The notes under the pieces are model-generated. The model saw only the letters and a list, made by a program, of their open reading frames with translations. It was not told the DNA's origin and made no database searches. A stretch of DNA of 64,000 bases from NCBI GenBank assembly GCA_023405815.1, contig JAEXXM010000082.1, positions 15,308-79,307 of the forward strand, in the 5' to 3' direction. This DNA is from Pseudomonadota bacterium (lineage in GTDB: Bacteria > Pseudomonadota > Alphaproteobacteria > Rhizobiales > Hyphomicrobiaceae). Below, one piece after another: positions 9,127 to 18,759 of the stretch (positions are counted from its first letter, which is position 1; each line of letters starts with the position of its first letter). A program made the translations under genes and the position numbers.

Positions 9127-9891
9127 ATGACCGAACGCATTCGTCCTCAGAAAGTCGCCGAGGCGATCGCTGATCACCTCGAGAAGCTTATTCTACAAGG
9201 GGTGTTGAGGCCGGGCGAGCGGCTAACGCCGGAGCGCGAGCTGGCCGAGAAGCTGGACGTCTCGCGTCCCTCACTGCGGGAGGCGATCGACATGCTCGCG
9301 GCGCGGGGGCTTCTGCGCACGACGCGCGGGGGGACCTTCATCGCGCAGTTCCTGTCGCCGCTGCTGAAGCCGCTTGCGTCTCTCCTGGAAGATAACCCGC
9401 AGGCGACCGCCGACTATTTTGAGTTTCGCCAGGTCATCGACGCGCAGGCCGCACGCTACGCCGCCATGCGTGCCTCGGAGCTCGACCGCAAGGCGATCCA
9501 AGCTGCGATTAACCAGATCAAGACGGCGCACGAGTTCGAGGATCCGACGCAGGAAGCCCAGGCCGACGTCGATTTTCACCTTGCCATCTACGAAGCCGCT
9601 CACAACGCCGTTTTGCTGCATATCATGAGAGCGTTGGTCGAATTGCTACGCAGCAACATCTTCTATAGCCGCCAGCAGCTCTATCAGCGGCCGAACGTGC
9701 GCGAGAAGCTTCTTGCTCAGCACGTGGCCATCGCGGAAGCGATCTTCGCGGGCAAACCCAAGGCGGCCGAAGCAGCCGCCGCAAACCACGTGGCGTTCAC
9801 CTTCGACACCGTCGAGGAAATTCGCCGAGACAGCCAAAGGCTCGAGGCATCACTCTTGCGGGTTGGCCGGAGCGACTATCTGGCGAGCTGA
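9127..9891 (+). CDS. GntR/FCD-family regulator of lactate genes (LldR/PdhR-like)
   Basis: A 254-residue FadR-type regulator. An N-terminal winged helix (PGERLTPERELAEKLDVSRPSLREAIDML, split here as a motif region at about residues 30-60) is followed by a C-terminal all-helical FCD ligand domain with metal-binding His/Asp pattern (DVDFHLAIYEAAHN and a later QHVAIAEAI). It is divergent from lldP-lutABC, as is typical for LldR. The ATG at 9127 was chosen because family members begin only a few residues before the winged helix, because GGATGATCGA precedes it, and because earlier starts lie within the operator dyads; ATG 9106 is the alternative. Confidence 0.88.
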   Translation: MTERIRPQKVAEAIADHLEKLILQGVLRPGERLTPERELAEKLDVSRPSLREAIDMLAARGLLRTTRGGTFIAQFLSPLLKPLASLLEDNPQATADYFEFRQVIDAQAARYAAMRASELDRKAIQAAINQIKTAHEFEDPTQEAQADVDFHLAIYEAAHNAVLLHIMRALVELLRSNIFYSRQQLYQRPNVREKLLAQHVAIAEAIFAGKPKAAEAAAANHVAFTFDTVEEIRRDSQRLEASLLRVGRSDYLAS

Positions 9892-9917
9892 GGGATCGCT
9901 ACGACAAAAAAAAGTGG

Positions 9918-9935
9918 CTCGTCGGGAGGGACGAG
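9918..9935 (+). promoter_or_regulatory. Hairpin presenting the ribosome binding site of the sigma-54 activator
   Basis: CTCGTC and GACGAG form a perfect 6-bp stem whose 6-base loop is GGGAGG, the Shine-Dalgarno sequence; the ATG of the activator follows the stem directly. The loop could expose or limit ribosome access. It may be chance given the shortness of the stem. Confidence 0.45.
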
Positions 9936-11918
<1,983 letters not shown>

Positions 11919-11975
11919 AGTCTCATGGCAGGTCGCACCGGGAGCCTCGGGGGAGCGCAGCGTTGCGTTGAAGCG

Positions 11976-12965
11976 ATGAACATCGAAATGCAGCCAGGCA
12001 GCCGCCCGGTCAGCCTGCTGGCGCAGGAGAGCGTTCTGCCGGTGATGTGGAGGTGGCGCTGCGAGGGGGTGCGAGCCGCACTCGTGACCCTCGTAGGGAT
12101 CGATGGATCGGCCCCGCGACCTCTCGGCGCGCAAATGGTCGTCGCCGAGGATGGAAGATACTTCGGCTACGTTTCCGGTGGTTGCCTCGAGCGGTCGATT
12201 GCCATCGAGGCGCTGGACGTCATCCGCGCCGGGCAAAACCGTCTCGTGCGCTATGGGCGCGGGTCCAAGTACATAGATGTCCGGTTGCCGTGCGACAGCG
12301 GGCTTGATTTCCAGTTCGACTGCACGATGAGCTCGGAGCTGCTCGGTGCCAGCGTCTTGCACATTGCCGCTCGACGCCGGTTTGCGCTCGATACTGATCT
12401 CGCGAGCGGCGTGAGCAATATCACCATTCTCAATGACGAAGAGCGCGCAGAAAGCGTGCGGTGCGGCAATCACTTCAGGCGCGTCTATTTTCCGCATCCT
12501 CGCCTGCTGCTTCTTGGAAGTGGGCCTGCTGTTCCTGGGCTGGCGGCATTGGCGCGCGCAACTGGGCTCGACACGGAGGTGTGGACGCCGGATGAGAGCA
12601 CGCGCGATCAAGTGCGGGACGCGGGCCTAAACGTCATTTCCGAGAGCGAACTGCCTGATAGTGTCGTCGATAGGCTCGATTCCGCATCTGCCGTGGTGCT
12701 GGCCTTCCACGAGCACGACGTCGAGCCGGCGCTCCTAATGCGCCTCCTAAAGCGCGACTGCTTTTATATCGGTGCCCTCGGTAGTCGGGGCGCCCACAGG
12801 GCGCGGCTCCGCGCTCTCATGGATCTCGGCGTGAAGGAAGGCGATATGGTTCGCATACGCGCGCCAGTAGGCACGATCCAGAATGCCAAGAGCAAGGCAA
12901 CACTCGCTGTAGGAATCCTGGCGGAGCTGATGGCAGCCGCCAAGGAGCACCACCTCATCTGCTGA
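11976..12965 (+). CDS. XdhC/CoxI-family protein, orphan
   Basis: About 329 residues. The N-terminal XdhC_CoxI domain shows 'ALVTLVGIDGSAPRPLGAQ' and 'GYVSGGCLE'; the C-terminal Rossmann domain shows 'LLLLGSGPAVPGL' and 'YIGALGSRGAH'. Known family members bind and sulfurate molybdenum cofactor for insertion into xanthine dehydrogenase or CO dehydrogenase-type enzymes. No molybdenum hydroxylase gene is present in the window, so its client is unknown. It directly follows the sigma-54 activator and precedes the transporter operon. The start is uncertain: ATG 11976 fits the domain boundary with a weak GAAG, while ATG 11925 lies just after the preceding stop. Confidence 0.8.
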   Translation: MNIEMQPGSRPVSLLAQESVLPVMWRWRCEGVRAALVTLVGIDGSAPRPLGAQMVVAEDGRYFGYVSGGCLERSIAIEALDVIRAGQNRLVRYGRGSKYIDVRLPCDSGLDFQFDCTMSSELLGASVLHIAARRRFALDTDLASGVSNITILNDEERAESVRCGNHFRRVYFPHPRLLLLGSGPAVPGLAALARATGLDTEVWTPDESTRDQVRDAGLNVISESELPDSVVDRLDSASAVVLAFHEHDVEPALLMRLLKRDCFYIGALGSRGAHRARLRALMDLGVKEGDMVRIRAPVGTIQNAKSKATLAVGILAELMAAAKEHHLIC

Positions 12966-13097
12966 GCTTGCCCGGCCGCGCGCTCGGAGAATTTTGCTCA
13001 TTTATTCACCGATTGACGACTACCTGCTGGGCAGAGCCCGCATCCCTCGCCAGCGGCGATTCCTTATAAATCCTTGAGAAACATGCGCTTGGGCTCC

Positions 13098-13112
13098 TGG
13101 CACGTCCCTTGC
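13098..13112 (+). promoter_or_regulatory. Sigma-54 (-24/-12) promoter of the transporter/guanidine operon
   Basis: TGGCAC-G-TCCC-TTGC is a full match to the RpoN core with correct spacing. The predicted transcription start is near 13123, about 50 bases before the first gene. It is preceded by the adjacent sigma-54 activator gene, a typical regulator-target arrangement. I see no guanidine-I riboswitch sequence in the 200 bases upstream of the operon. Confidence 0.85.
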
Positions 13113-13117
13113 CTATG

Positions 13118-13147
13118 AGTATTACGATTTTCTCGTTTCGTAATACT
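13118..13147 (+). promoter_or_regulatory. Inverted repeat over the operon's transcription start
   Basis: AGTATTACGA and TCGTAATACT form a perfect 10-bp inverted repeat with a 10-base spacer, directly downstream of the sigma-54 promoter and ending about 15 bp before the ribosome binding site. It could be a repressor operator (for instance for the NikR-like protein of the same operon) or a leader hairpin. It is AT-rich compared with its surroundings and has no T-run, so a terminator is unlikely. Confidence 0.55.
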
Positions 13148-13173
13148 CGGCTGACGTGTGCAAGGAGGATGGC

Positions 13174-14163
13174 ATGGGGTGCAAGTCTCGCCTGGGCATG
13201 GTGCTCGGGCTCGCGTTTTCTCTTTTTGCCGGAGCATTCGGTGCGGCTTCGGCCAGCCCGCTGAAGATCGCTTATAGCGATTGGCCTGGCTGGGTGGCGT
13301 GGCAGGTCGCCATCGAGAAGGGCTGGTTCAAGGAAGAAGGCGTCGACGTCGCGTTCGAATGGTTCGACTACGTACCGTCGATGGATGCCTTCAGCGCGGG
13401 CAAGGTCGATGCCGTGTGCATGACCAATGGCGACGCGCTGGTGGTCGGCGCAGCAGGCGCCAAGAGCGTCATGATTCTCATCAACGACTACTCCAACGGC
13501 AACGACATGATTGTCGCCAAGCCGGGGATCAAGACGCTCAAGGACCTGGTCGGCAAGAAGGTTGGCCTCGAGGTCGGCTTCGTCGACCACCTTTTGCTGC
13601 TCAATGGCCTCGAGAAGGCGGGCATCAAAGAGTCGGACGTCACGCTCGTCAACACCAAGACGAACGAGACGCCGCAGGTTCTGGCCTCGGGTGACGTCGA
13701 TGCCATCGGCGCGTGGCAGCCGAGCTCGGGTCAGGCGCTCAAGTTGGTACCCGGCTCAGCCGCCATCTACACGTCGGCCGACGAGCCGGGTCTCATCTAC
13801 GACGTGCTGGCCGTCAATCCCGCGAGTCTCGCGAGCCGTCGCGCCGACTGGCTGAAAGTGGTGAAGGTGTGGGGCAAGGTCGTCGCCTACATCAACGACC
13901 CGAAGACTGCAGACGACGCGTTGAAGATTCTCGCCGGACGCGTCGGCCTGAAGCCGGAGGAGTACAAGCCGTTCCTGGGCGGCACCAAGCTTCTGACGCT
14001 CGCAGAGGGCGCAAAGGTCTACGAGAAGGGCGATGGGTTCAAGTCGCTCTACGGCTCGACGCAGATCGTCGACAACTTCAACATCAAGTACGAAGTCTAC
14101 AAGGAGAAGCAGGACGTCGCCTCCTATATCGATCCGTCGCTGACTGACGAGGCAGCCAAGTAG
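13174..14163 (+). CDS. ABC transporter substrate-binding protein, urea carboxylase-related type
   Basis: A 329-residue periplasmic binding protein of the NMT1/SsuA-like group. A signal peptide (MGCKSRLGMVLGLAFSLFA..., ending ASA-SPLKIAY) leads into a two-lobed domain with 'WPGWVAWQVAIEKGWFKEEG' (shown here as a family signature of this group). The ATG at 13174 is preceded by AAGGAGG at 5-base spacing. This subgroup is repeatedly found with genes for urea/guanidine carboxylase and is named for that neighbourhood. It is the first gene of the operon and should bind the imported guanidino, amidino or related nitrogen compound; the true ligand is not shown by the sequence. Confidence 0.87.
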   Translation: MGCKSRLGMVLGLAFSLFAGAFGAASASPLKIAYSDWPGWVAWQVAIEKGWFKEEGVDVAFEWFDYVPSMDAFSAGKVDAVCMTNGDALVVGAAGAKSVMILINDYSNGNDMIVAKPGIKTLKDLVGKKVGLEVGFVDHLLLLNGLEKAGIKESDVTLVNTKTNETPQVLASGDVDAIGAWQPSSGQALKLVPGSAAIYTSADEPGLIYDVLAVNPASLASRRADWLKVVKVWGKVVAYINDPKTADDALKILAGRVGLKPEEYKPFLGGTKLLTLAEGAKVYEKGDGFKSLYGSTQIVDNFNIKYEVYKEKQDVASYIDPSLTDEAAK

Positions 14164-14203
14164 CAGGCAGGACTGTTCGGTCGGCTCGAGCTCGAGGGCA
14201 TCG

Positions 14204-15169
14204 ATGAGACGCGCGAAGTTGTTCATGGTCAGGGGGCCGCTGTCGCCCACGTCGAGGACGCTCTTCGCCGTTCTCTCCTTCGTGCTGCCGATCGTGGTGT
14301 GGTGCGCGGTTAGCTACGTGCCGTGGATATGGCACCCCATGGTCCTCGTATCGGACCCCGGTAGCGTCAGCTACTTCAAGGTCGGCATGCGGGTGCCGCG
14401 CGAAACGTTCGACCGAGAGGTCGAGACCTCAAGACAGAGCGGGGCGGCCGTGCCCATGGGCCGCCCCGCCAATCCGGTCTACCTGCCGGCGCCGCATCAG
14501 GTGCTGGCGGCGTTCTACACCTCATTCACGACGCCGCCGCAGACGCGCGACGGAAAGTGGCTGCACGAGAGCCTCTGGCACAGCGTGCAGATCATCTTCT
14601 GGGGCTTTGTGATCTCCTCCATGATCGGCGTCCCGCTCGGCATTCTGTGCGGGGCTTACTCGGGGGTCTCGCGCACGACGGAGCCGTTCACCGAGTTCTT
14701 CCGCTATTTGCCGGCTCCGGCGTTCGGCGCGCTCGCCGTGGCGATCCTCGGCATCTACGACGGACCGAAGATCGCCATCATCGTCATCGGCACGCTGTTT
14801 CAGCAGATCCTCGTGATAGCCAACACGACGCGCACGCTGGACTATCCTCTGGTCGAGGCCGCGATGACCCTTGGGACCAAGCGGCGGCAGATGCTTTCGC
14901 GCGTCGTCATCCCGGCCGTGCTGCCGGCTATCTTTCGCGACCAGCGCATTCTGCTCGGTTGGGCATGGACGTACCTGATCGTGGCCGAGCTCATCGGCAC
15001 CTCATCCGGTATCACGTGGTTCATCACGCAGCAGGCGCGCTACCAGGACTTTTCCAACGTCTATGCCGCGATCATCATCATCGGCATCCTCGGTTTGACG
15101 ACAGACCTGGCGCTGGCGTTCGTCGGCAAGCGACTCTTCACCTGGGATCGCACGGGGGAGACGAGGTAG
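14204..15169 (+). CDS. ABC transporter permease, urea carboxylase-related type
   Basis: A 321-residue inner-membrane permease with about six membrane segments and a BPD_transp_1 domain. The coupling region for the ATPase reads 'EAAMTLGTKRRQMLSRVVIP' (EAA motif). A large periplasmic insertion of about 70 residues separates the first membrane helix from the rest, a feature of this subgroup. It lies 40 bp after the binding protein and 2 bp before the ATPase gene. Confidence 0.88.
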   Translation: MRRAKLFMVRGPLSPTSRTLFAVLSFVLPIVVWCAVSYVPWIWHPMVLVSDPGSVSYFKVGMRVPRETFDREVETSRQSGAAVPMGRPANPVYLPAPHQVLAAFYTSFTTPPQTRDGKWLHESLWHSVQIIFWGFVISSMIGVPLGILCGAYSGVSRTTEPFTEFFRYLPAPAFGALAVAILGIYDGPKIAIIVIGTLFQQILVIANTTRTLDYPLVEAAMTLGTKRRQMLSRVVIPAVLPAIFRDQRILLGWAWTYLIVAELIGTSSGITWFITQQARYQDFSNVYAAIIIIGILGLTTDLALAFVGKRLFTWDRTGETR

Positions 15170-15171
15170 CG

Positions 15172-16095
15172 ATGGACAAGATGGTAACATCGACGAGCTA
15201 TCTCGATCAGTCCGACATCGTGCGGGAGCGTTTTGCGCGGCTGAAGGCGCGAGATGTCATTCTCGAGGTGCGCAACCTCAACAAGGTCTTCAACGTGCGC
15301 GGGAAGGAGACGACCGCGCTGCGCGACGTGAGCTTCACCACGCATCGGCGCGAGTTTCTATGCGTCATCGGCCCCTCCGGATGCGGGAAGTCTACCCTGA
15401 TCCGCATCCTCGCGGGGCTCGAGGCGCAGACATCTGGCGACGTTCTGCTCGACGGCAAGCCCGTGGTCGGCCCCGGGCGCGACCGGGGCATGGTGTTCCA
15501 GACCTACACGCTCTTCCCGTGGCTGACGGTGAAGAAGAACGTGATGTTCGGGTTGGAAGTGAACAACGCTGGAAAGACGGAAGCCGAGGCGCAGGCGCTG
15601 CAGTGGCTCGACCTCGTCGGCCTTTCGAAGTTCGCCGACAGCTATCCCTACCAGCTTTCGGGCGGCATGAAGCAGCGCGTTGCCATCGTCCGCGCGCTAG
15701 CGAACCAGCCGCGCATCCTGCTGATGGACGAGCCATTTGGTGCTCTCGACGCGCAGACGCGCGCGCGCATGCAGGCGCATCTGCTCGAGATATGGCGCAA
15801 GATCGACATCACCGTCGTCTTCATCACGCACGATCTCGATGAGGCAATCTTCCTCGCCGACCGCATCTTGGTGCTGAAGCCGCATCCAGGCGAGGTGATC
15901 GAGATGATCGAGGTGCCGGTCCCGCGCCCGCGGCACGAAAGCCAGGTCAACACGGAGGAGTTCTTGGCGACGCGCCGGCGTCTCGACGAGCTCATTCATT
16001 CGCGTGGCGGCGATCATTCGGACGATGAGGACGATGACGCTGGCCTTCACGCGGCGCTGGCTCGACTGACGGACGTAACGGACAACGTGGAATAG
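15172..16095 (+). CDS. ABC transporter ATP-binding protein, urea carboxylase-related type
   Basis: A 307-residue ATPase of the nitrate/taurine/SsuB type. Motifs in order: Walker A GPSGCGKST, Q-loop MVFQTYTLFPW, signature LSGGMKQR, Walker B ILLMDEP, and the switch His in VFITHD. The C-terminus has an unusual acidic stretch (GGDHSDDEDDDAG). The start ATG sits two bases after the permease stop, with a GAGG just upstream; the longer frame in the same register lies inside the permease gene and is not real. Confidence 0.9.
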   Translation: MDKMVTSTSYLDQSDIVRERFARLKARDVILEVRNLNKVFNVRGKETTALRDVSFTTHRREFLCVIGPSGCGKSTLIRILAGLEAQTSGDVLLDGKPVVGPGRDRGMVFQTYTLFPWLTVKKNVMFGLEVNNAGKTEAEAQALQWLDLVGLSKFADSYPYQLSGGMKQRVAIVRALANQPRILLMDEPFGALDAQTRARMQAHLLEIWRKIDITVVFITHDLDEAIFLADRILVLKPHPGEVIEMIEVPVPRPRHESQVNTEEFLATRRRLDELIHSRGGDHSDDEDDDAGLHAALARLTDVTDNVE

Positions 16096-16105
16096 GGTTT
16101 TGCCG

Positions 16106-16870
16106 ATGCTTTGGTCCGAGCGGACATGGGCAGAGTTCGATTCCGACCTTGCGGGGGCGCGAGGGTGCGCGATCCTACCTGTCGGCGCGACGGAACAGCA
16201 TGGACCGCATCTCGGCACTGGAATGGATTTCGTTCTCGCCGATCGGCTGTGCGCGGCGGTGTCCGAGCGAACAAGAGTGCCGATGCTACCGACGCTACCC
16301 TATGGATGCTCGCTTGGGCATAGCCGCCGCTGGCCCGGGACGATCGCGTTGCAGCCGACGACGCTCATCAACGTAGTCAAGGAGATCGGGGACTGGGCCT
16401 ATCACAGCGGCGTGCGTCGGCTGTTCATCGTCAACACGCATGTGACAAACTTTGCCCCGCTGCGCTGCGCGCTCGAAATGCTGCGGGCCGACCACGACGA
16501 CATGATGGTCGCGGTGCTGAATTCGGCGCACCTGAGCCCTCGAGTGCGGGAAGCGCATTTTGCTGACGGCGATGACTGGCATGCGAACGCAGCCGAGACG
16601 TCTCTGGTGCTCGCGGTCGCGCCGGAAATCGTGAGGCCGGAGCTGATCGGCGCGGCAGATGACCCGGATCGAACCGAAGGACTGGTGTTCTCCCATCCGG
16701 TCAATCGCACGAGCCTCAACGGCGTCACGGGCACGCCGAGCAGCGGCAGCATCGAGCAGGGCAAAGAGTTGTTCGCGTGGATGGTCGAGGACCTCAGCGC
16801 AATCGTCGAACGCGGGATGAGCGAGGAGCCGCCACTCGGCTACTCCTATTTCTCCAGAGCTACAGTGTAG
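16106..16870 (+). CDS. Creatininase-family metal-dependent amidohydrolase
   Basis: A 254-residue member of the creatininase (creatinine amidohydrolase/MftE) superfamily, whose members hydrolyse cyclic or linear amides with divalent metals. The N-terminal metal motif PVGATEQHGPHL and a downstream Glu motif (HANAAETSLV) are present. The usual NGHGGN reads NTHVTN, keeping the outer Asn residues and the His but losing the glycines. The start ATG 16106 follows AGGG at a good distance and lies 10 bp after the ATPase stop. True creatinine hydrolysis is possible but cannot be assigned; the setting suggests an amide or cyclic guanidino substrate. Confidence 0.78.
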   Translation: MLWSERTWAEFDSDLAGARGCAILPVGATEQHGPHLGTGMDFVLADRLCAAVSERTRVPMLPTLPYGCSLGHSRRWPGTIALQPTTLINVVKEIGDWAYHSGVRRLFIVNTHVTNFAPLRCALEMLRADHDDMMVAVLNSAHLSPRVREAHFADGDDWHANAAETSLVLAVAPEIVRPELIGAADDPDRTEGLVFSHPVNRTSLNGVTGTPSSGSIEQGKELFAWMVEDLSAIVERGMSEEPPLGYSYFSRATV

Positions 16871-16897
16871 GCAAGCACGGATGTGAATGAGGGAAGC

Positions 16898-18259
16898 ATG
16901 ACGGCGACAGGGCATATCGAGCAGCTACAGAAGATTCTCGAGGCGAAGGGCATCAAGTACTGCATCGGCGCGTATGTCGACATTCACGGCGTGCCGAAGG
17001 GCAAGGTCGTACCCATCGATCACCTGGGACACATGGCGCATGGATCGGAGCGCTATACTGGCTACGCGCTCGATGGCCTTGGGCAGGCACCGCACGACGA
17101 CGAGATCACGTCGATCCCCGATCTCAACCACATCATCCAGCTTCCTTGGGAGCCGAAGGTCGCTTGGATGCCGGCCGACAACGCGTTCCAGGGGAAGCCG
17201 TATCCGCTCAACACGCGCGTTGCGTTGAAGAATGTTATGGCGGAAGCTGCCAAGCTCGGCTTCGGCTTCAATCTCGGTGTCGAGTGCGAGATATTCGTCC
17301 TAAAAAAGAATGCCGACGGGTCGCTGTCGATCCCCAACCCCGACGATAAGCTCATCAAGCCGTGCTACGACGTTGCAGGGTTCCTCGACAACTTCACCTG
17401 GCTCGACCAGATGGCGTCAGCCATCAAGAACCTCGGCTGGGATCTCTATTCATTTGATCACGAGGACGCCAACGGCCAGTACGAGTTCGACTTCGCCTAT
17501 TCGGACGCACTGACGACCTGCGACCGGGTGACGTTCTTCCGCTTCATGGCCAAGCACTACGCCAAGGAGCAGGGCCTCATCGCGACGATGATGCCGAAGC
17601 CGTTCGCCAACCGAACGGGAACGGGCGCGCACTTCAACATGTCGCTGTCAGATCTCAAGACGGGCAAGAACGCGTTCGCATGCGACCCCAAGGACGATCC
17701 GCGCGGGCTCGGCCTCACGGAAACCGGCTACCACTTCATCGGCGGCATCCTGAAGCATGGTCGCGCCCTGTGCGCGGCCTTCGCGCCGACGGTCAACAGC
17801 TACAAGCGTCTCGTGCGCCAGGGCGGAATGGCCTATTTCTCGTGGGCGCCGGTGTTCAACTCGTATGGATCAAACAACCGTACCAACTCGGTGCGCGTGC
17901 CGGCCGGTGGCGGCCGGTGCGAGTCGCGCAACGCGGATGGGGCGGTCAACCCGTATCTCGCCGCGACGCTCGCACTGGCGGCGGGCCTCGATGGCGTGCG
18001 CAACAAGATCGATCCCGGTCAACCTAACGAGGACAACCTCTACGCAATTTCGGAAGAAGAGCGGCGTGCTCGCGGGATTGAGTTCCTGCCGCAGACGCTG
18101 CAAGAGGCGGTAGAGGCGTTTGCGGCCGACCCGCTGGTCGAAGAGACGCTCGGCAAAGAATTGCGCGACGAATTCATCCTCTACAAGCGCAACGAATGGG
18201 AGGCCTATCACCTTGCGATCAGCCCGTGGGAAATCGAGCGCTACACGCACCTCTTCTGA
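16898..18259 (+). CDS. Type III glutamine-synthetase-like ligase (GlnT/GmaS-like)
   Basis: A 453-residue member of the glutamine synthetase fold. The N-terminal beta-grasp includes 'YVDIHGVPKGKVVP'. The catalytic domain shows the Glu motif 'LGVECEIFV', the ATP/ammonia region 'GTGAHFNMSL' and 'NSYKRL', and an Arg-containing 'NNRTNSVRVP'. The closest named families are type III glutamate-ammonia ligase and gamma-glutamylmethylamide synthetase of methylotrophs. It is preceded by GAGGGAAGC. In this operon it may gamma-glutamylate an amine released from the substrate or capture the ammonium formed; which of these cannot be read from sequence. Confidence 0.82.
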   Translation: MTATGHIEQLQKILEAKGIKYCIGAYVDIHGVPKGKVVPIDHLGHMAHGSERYTGYALDGLGQAPHDDEITSIPDLNHIIQLPWEPKVAWMPADNAFQGKPYPLNTRVALKNVMAEAAKLGFGFNLGVECEIFVLKKNADGSLSIPNPDDKLIKPCYDVAGFLDNFTWLDQMASAIKNLGWDLYSFDHEDANGQYEFDFAYSDALTTCDRVTFFRFMAKHYAKEQGLIATMMPKPFANRTGTGAHFNMSLSDLKTGKNAFACDPKDDPRGLGLTETGYHFIGGILKHGRALCAAFAPTVNSYKRLVRQGGMAYFSWAPVFNSYGSNNRTNSVRVPAGGGRCESRNADGAVNPYLAATLALAAGLDGVRNKIDPGQPNEDNLYAISEEERRARGIEFLPQTLQEAVEAFAADPLVEETLGKELRDEFILYKRNEWEAYHLAISPWEIERYTHLF

Positions 18260-18275
18260 GGTGCGGGAGAGGAAG

Positions 18276-18749
18276 ATGCTCAACACCGCTCAACCAGAGT
18301 CGCGCCTTGTCAGCCGGATCAGCATCTCGCTGCCCGAGAAGCTGCTGACCGAGCTCGATTCGATGGTTGGGGATCGCGGCTTCCAGAGCCGATCGCAGGC
18401 GATCAACGACATGCTGCACAAGTCGTTGATCGAGCACAGGCGCGAGCACGGGGACGACATCATGGTCGGCACCATAACGCTCTACTACAAGAATGCCGTG
18501 CCGGGGCTGCAGAAGAAGATCGCACAACTGCAGTCCGAGCATATCGACGAGGTCATCAGCTCGCTGCACATCCACCTCGCCAACAACGAGACGATGGAGG
18601 TCATTCTCGTTCAGGGGCCGGCGCGGAAGCTGCAAGACATCGCCGACGAGATGATCACGCGGCGTGGCGTGATCTCGGGGAAGATGCAGCTCATCGCGGC
18701 GCTCATTCCGCAGCTGCATCCGTTTCCAGAGCCACACAAGAAGGTATAG
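18276..18749 (+). CDS. NikR-like ribbon-helix-helix regulator with altered nickel site
   Basis: A 157-residue protein. The N-terminal ribbon-helix-helix (SRISISLPEKLLTELDSM, residues about 12-55) joins a C-terminal ACT-like NikR domain. In E. coli NikR nickel is held by His76, His87, His89 and Cys95. Here the HxH pair is kept (SSLHIHL) but the Cys position reads Thr (NNETMEVI), and the His76 position aligns with Ser, with a His two residues later. High-affinity square-planar nickel binding is therefore doubtful. The start is preceded by GGGAGAGGAAG. Being inside the operon, it may autoregulate it through the 13118-13147 dyad (inference). Confidence 0.8.
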   Translation: MLNTAQPESRLVSRISISLPEKLLTELDSMVGDRGFQSRSQAINDMLHKSLIEHRREHGDDIMVGTITLYYKNAVPGLQKKIAQLQSEHIDEVISSLHIHLANNETMEVILVQGPARKLQDIADEMITRRGVISGKMQLIAALIPQLHPFPEPHKKV

Positions 18750-18759
18750 GTGCGATCCG

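Noticed and set aside
12966..13173. Guanidine-I riboswitch (ykkC type) before the operon
   Set aside because: I looked for its conserved elements upstream of the first gene and saw none; a sigma-54 promoter leaves only about a 50-base leader, too short for the aptamer.
16106..16870. Calling the gene a true creatininase and the operon a creatinine pathway
   Set aside because: No creatinase, sarcosine oxidase or N-methylhydantoinase genes are present and the NGHGGN motif is changed; the superfamily call is kept without the substrate.
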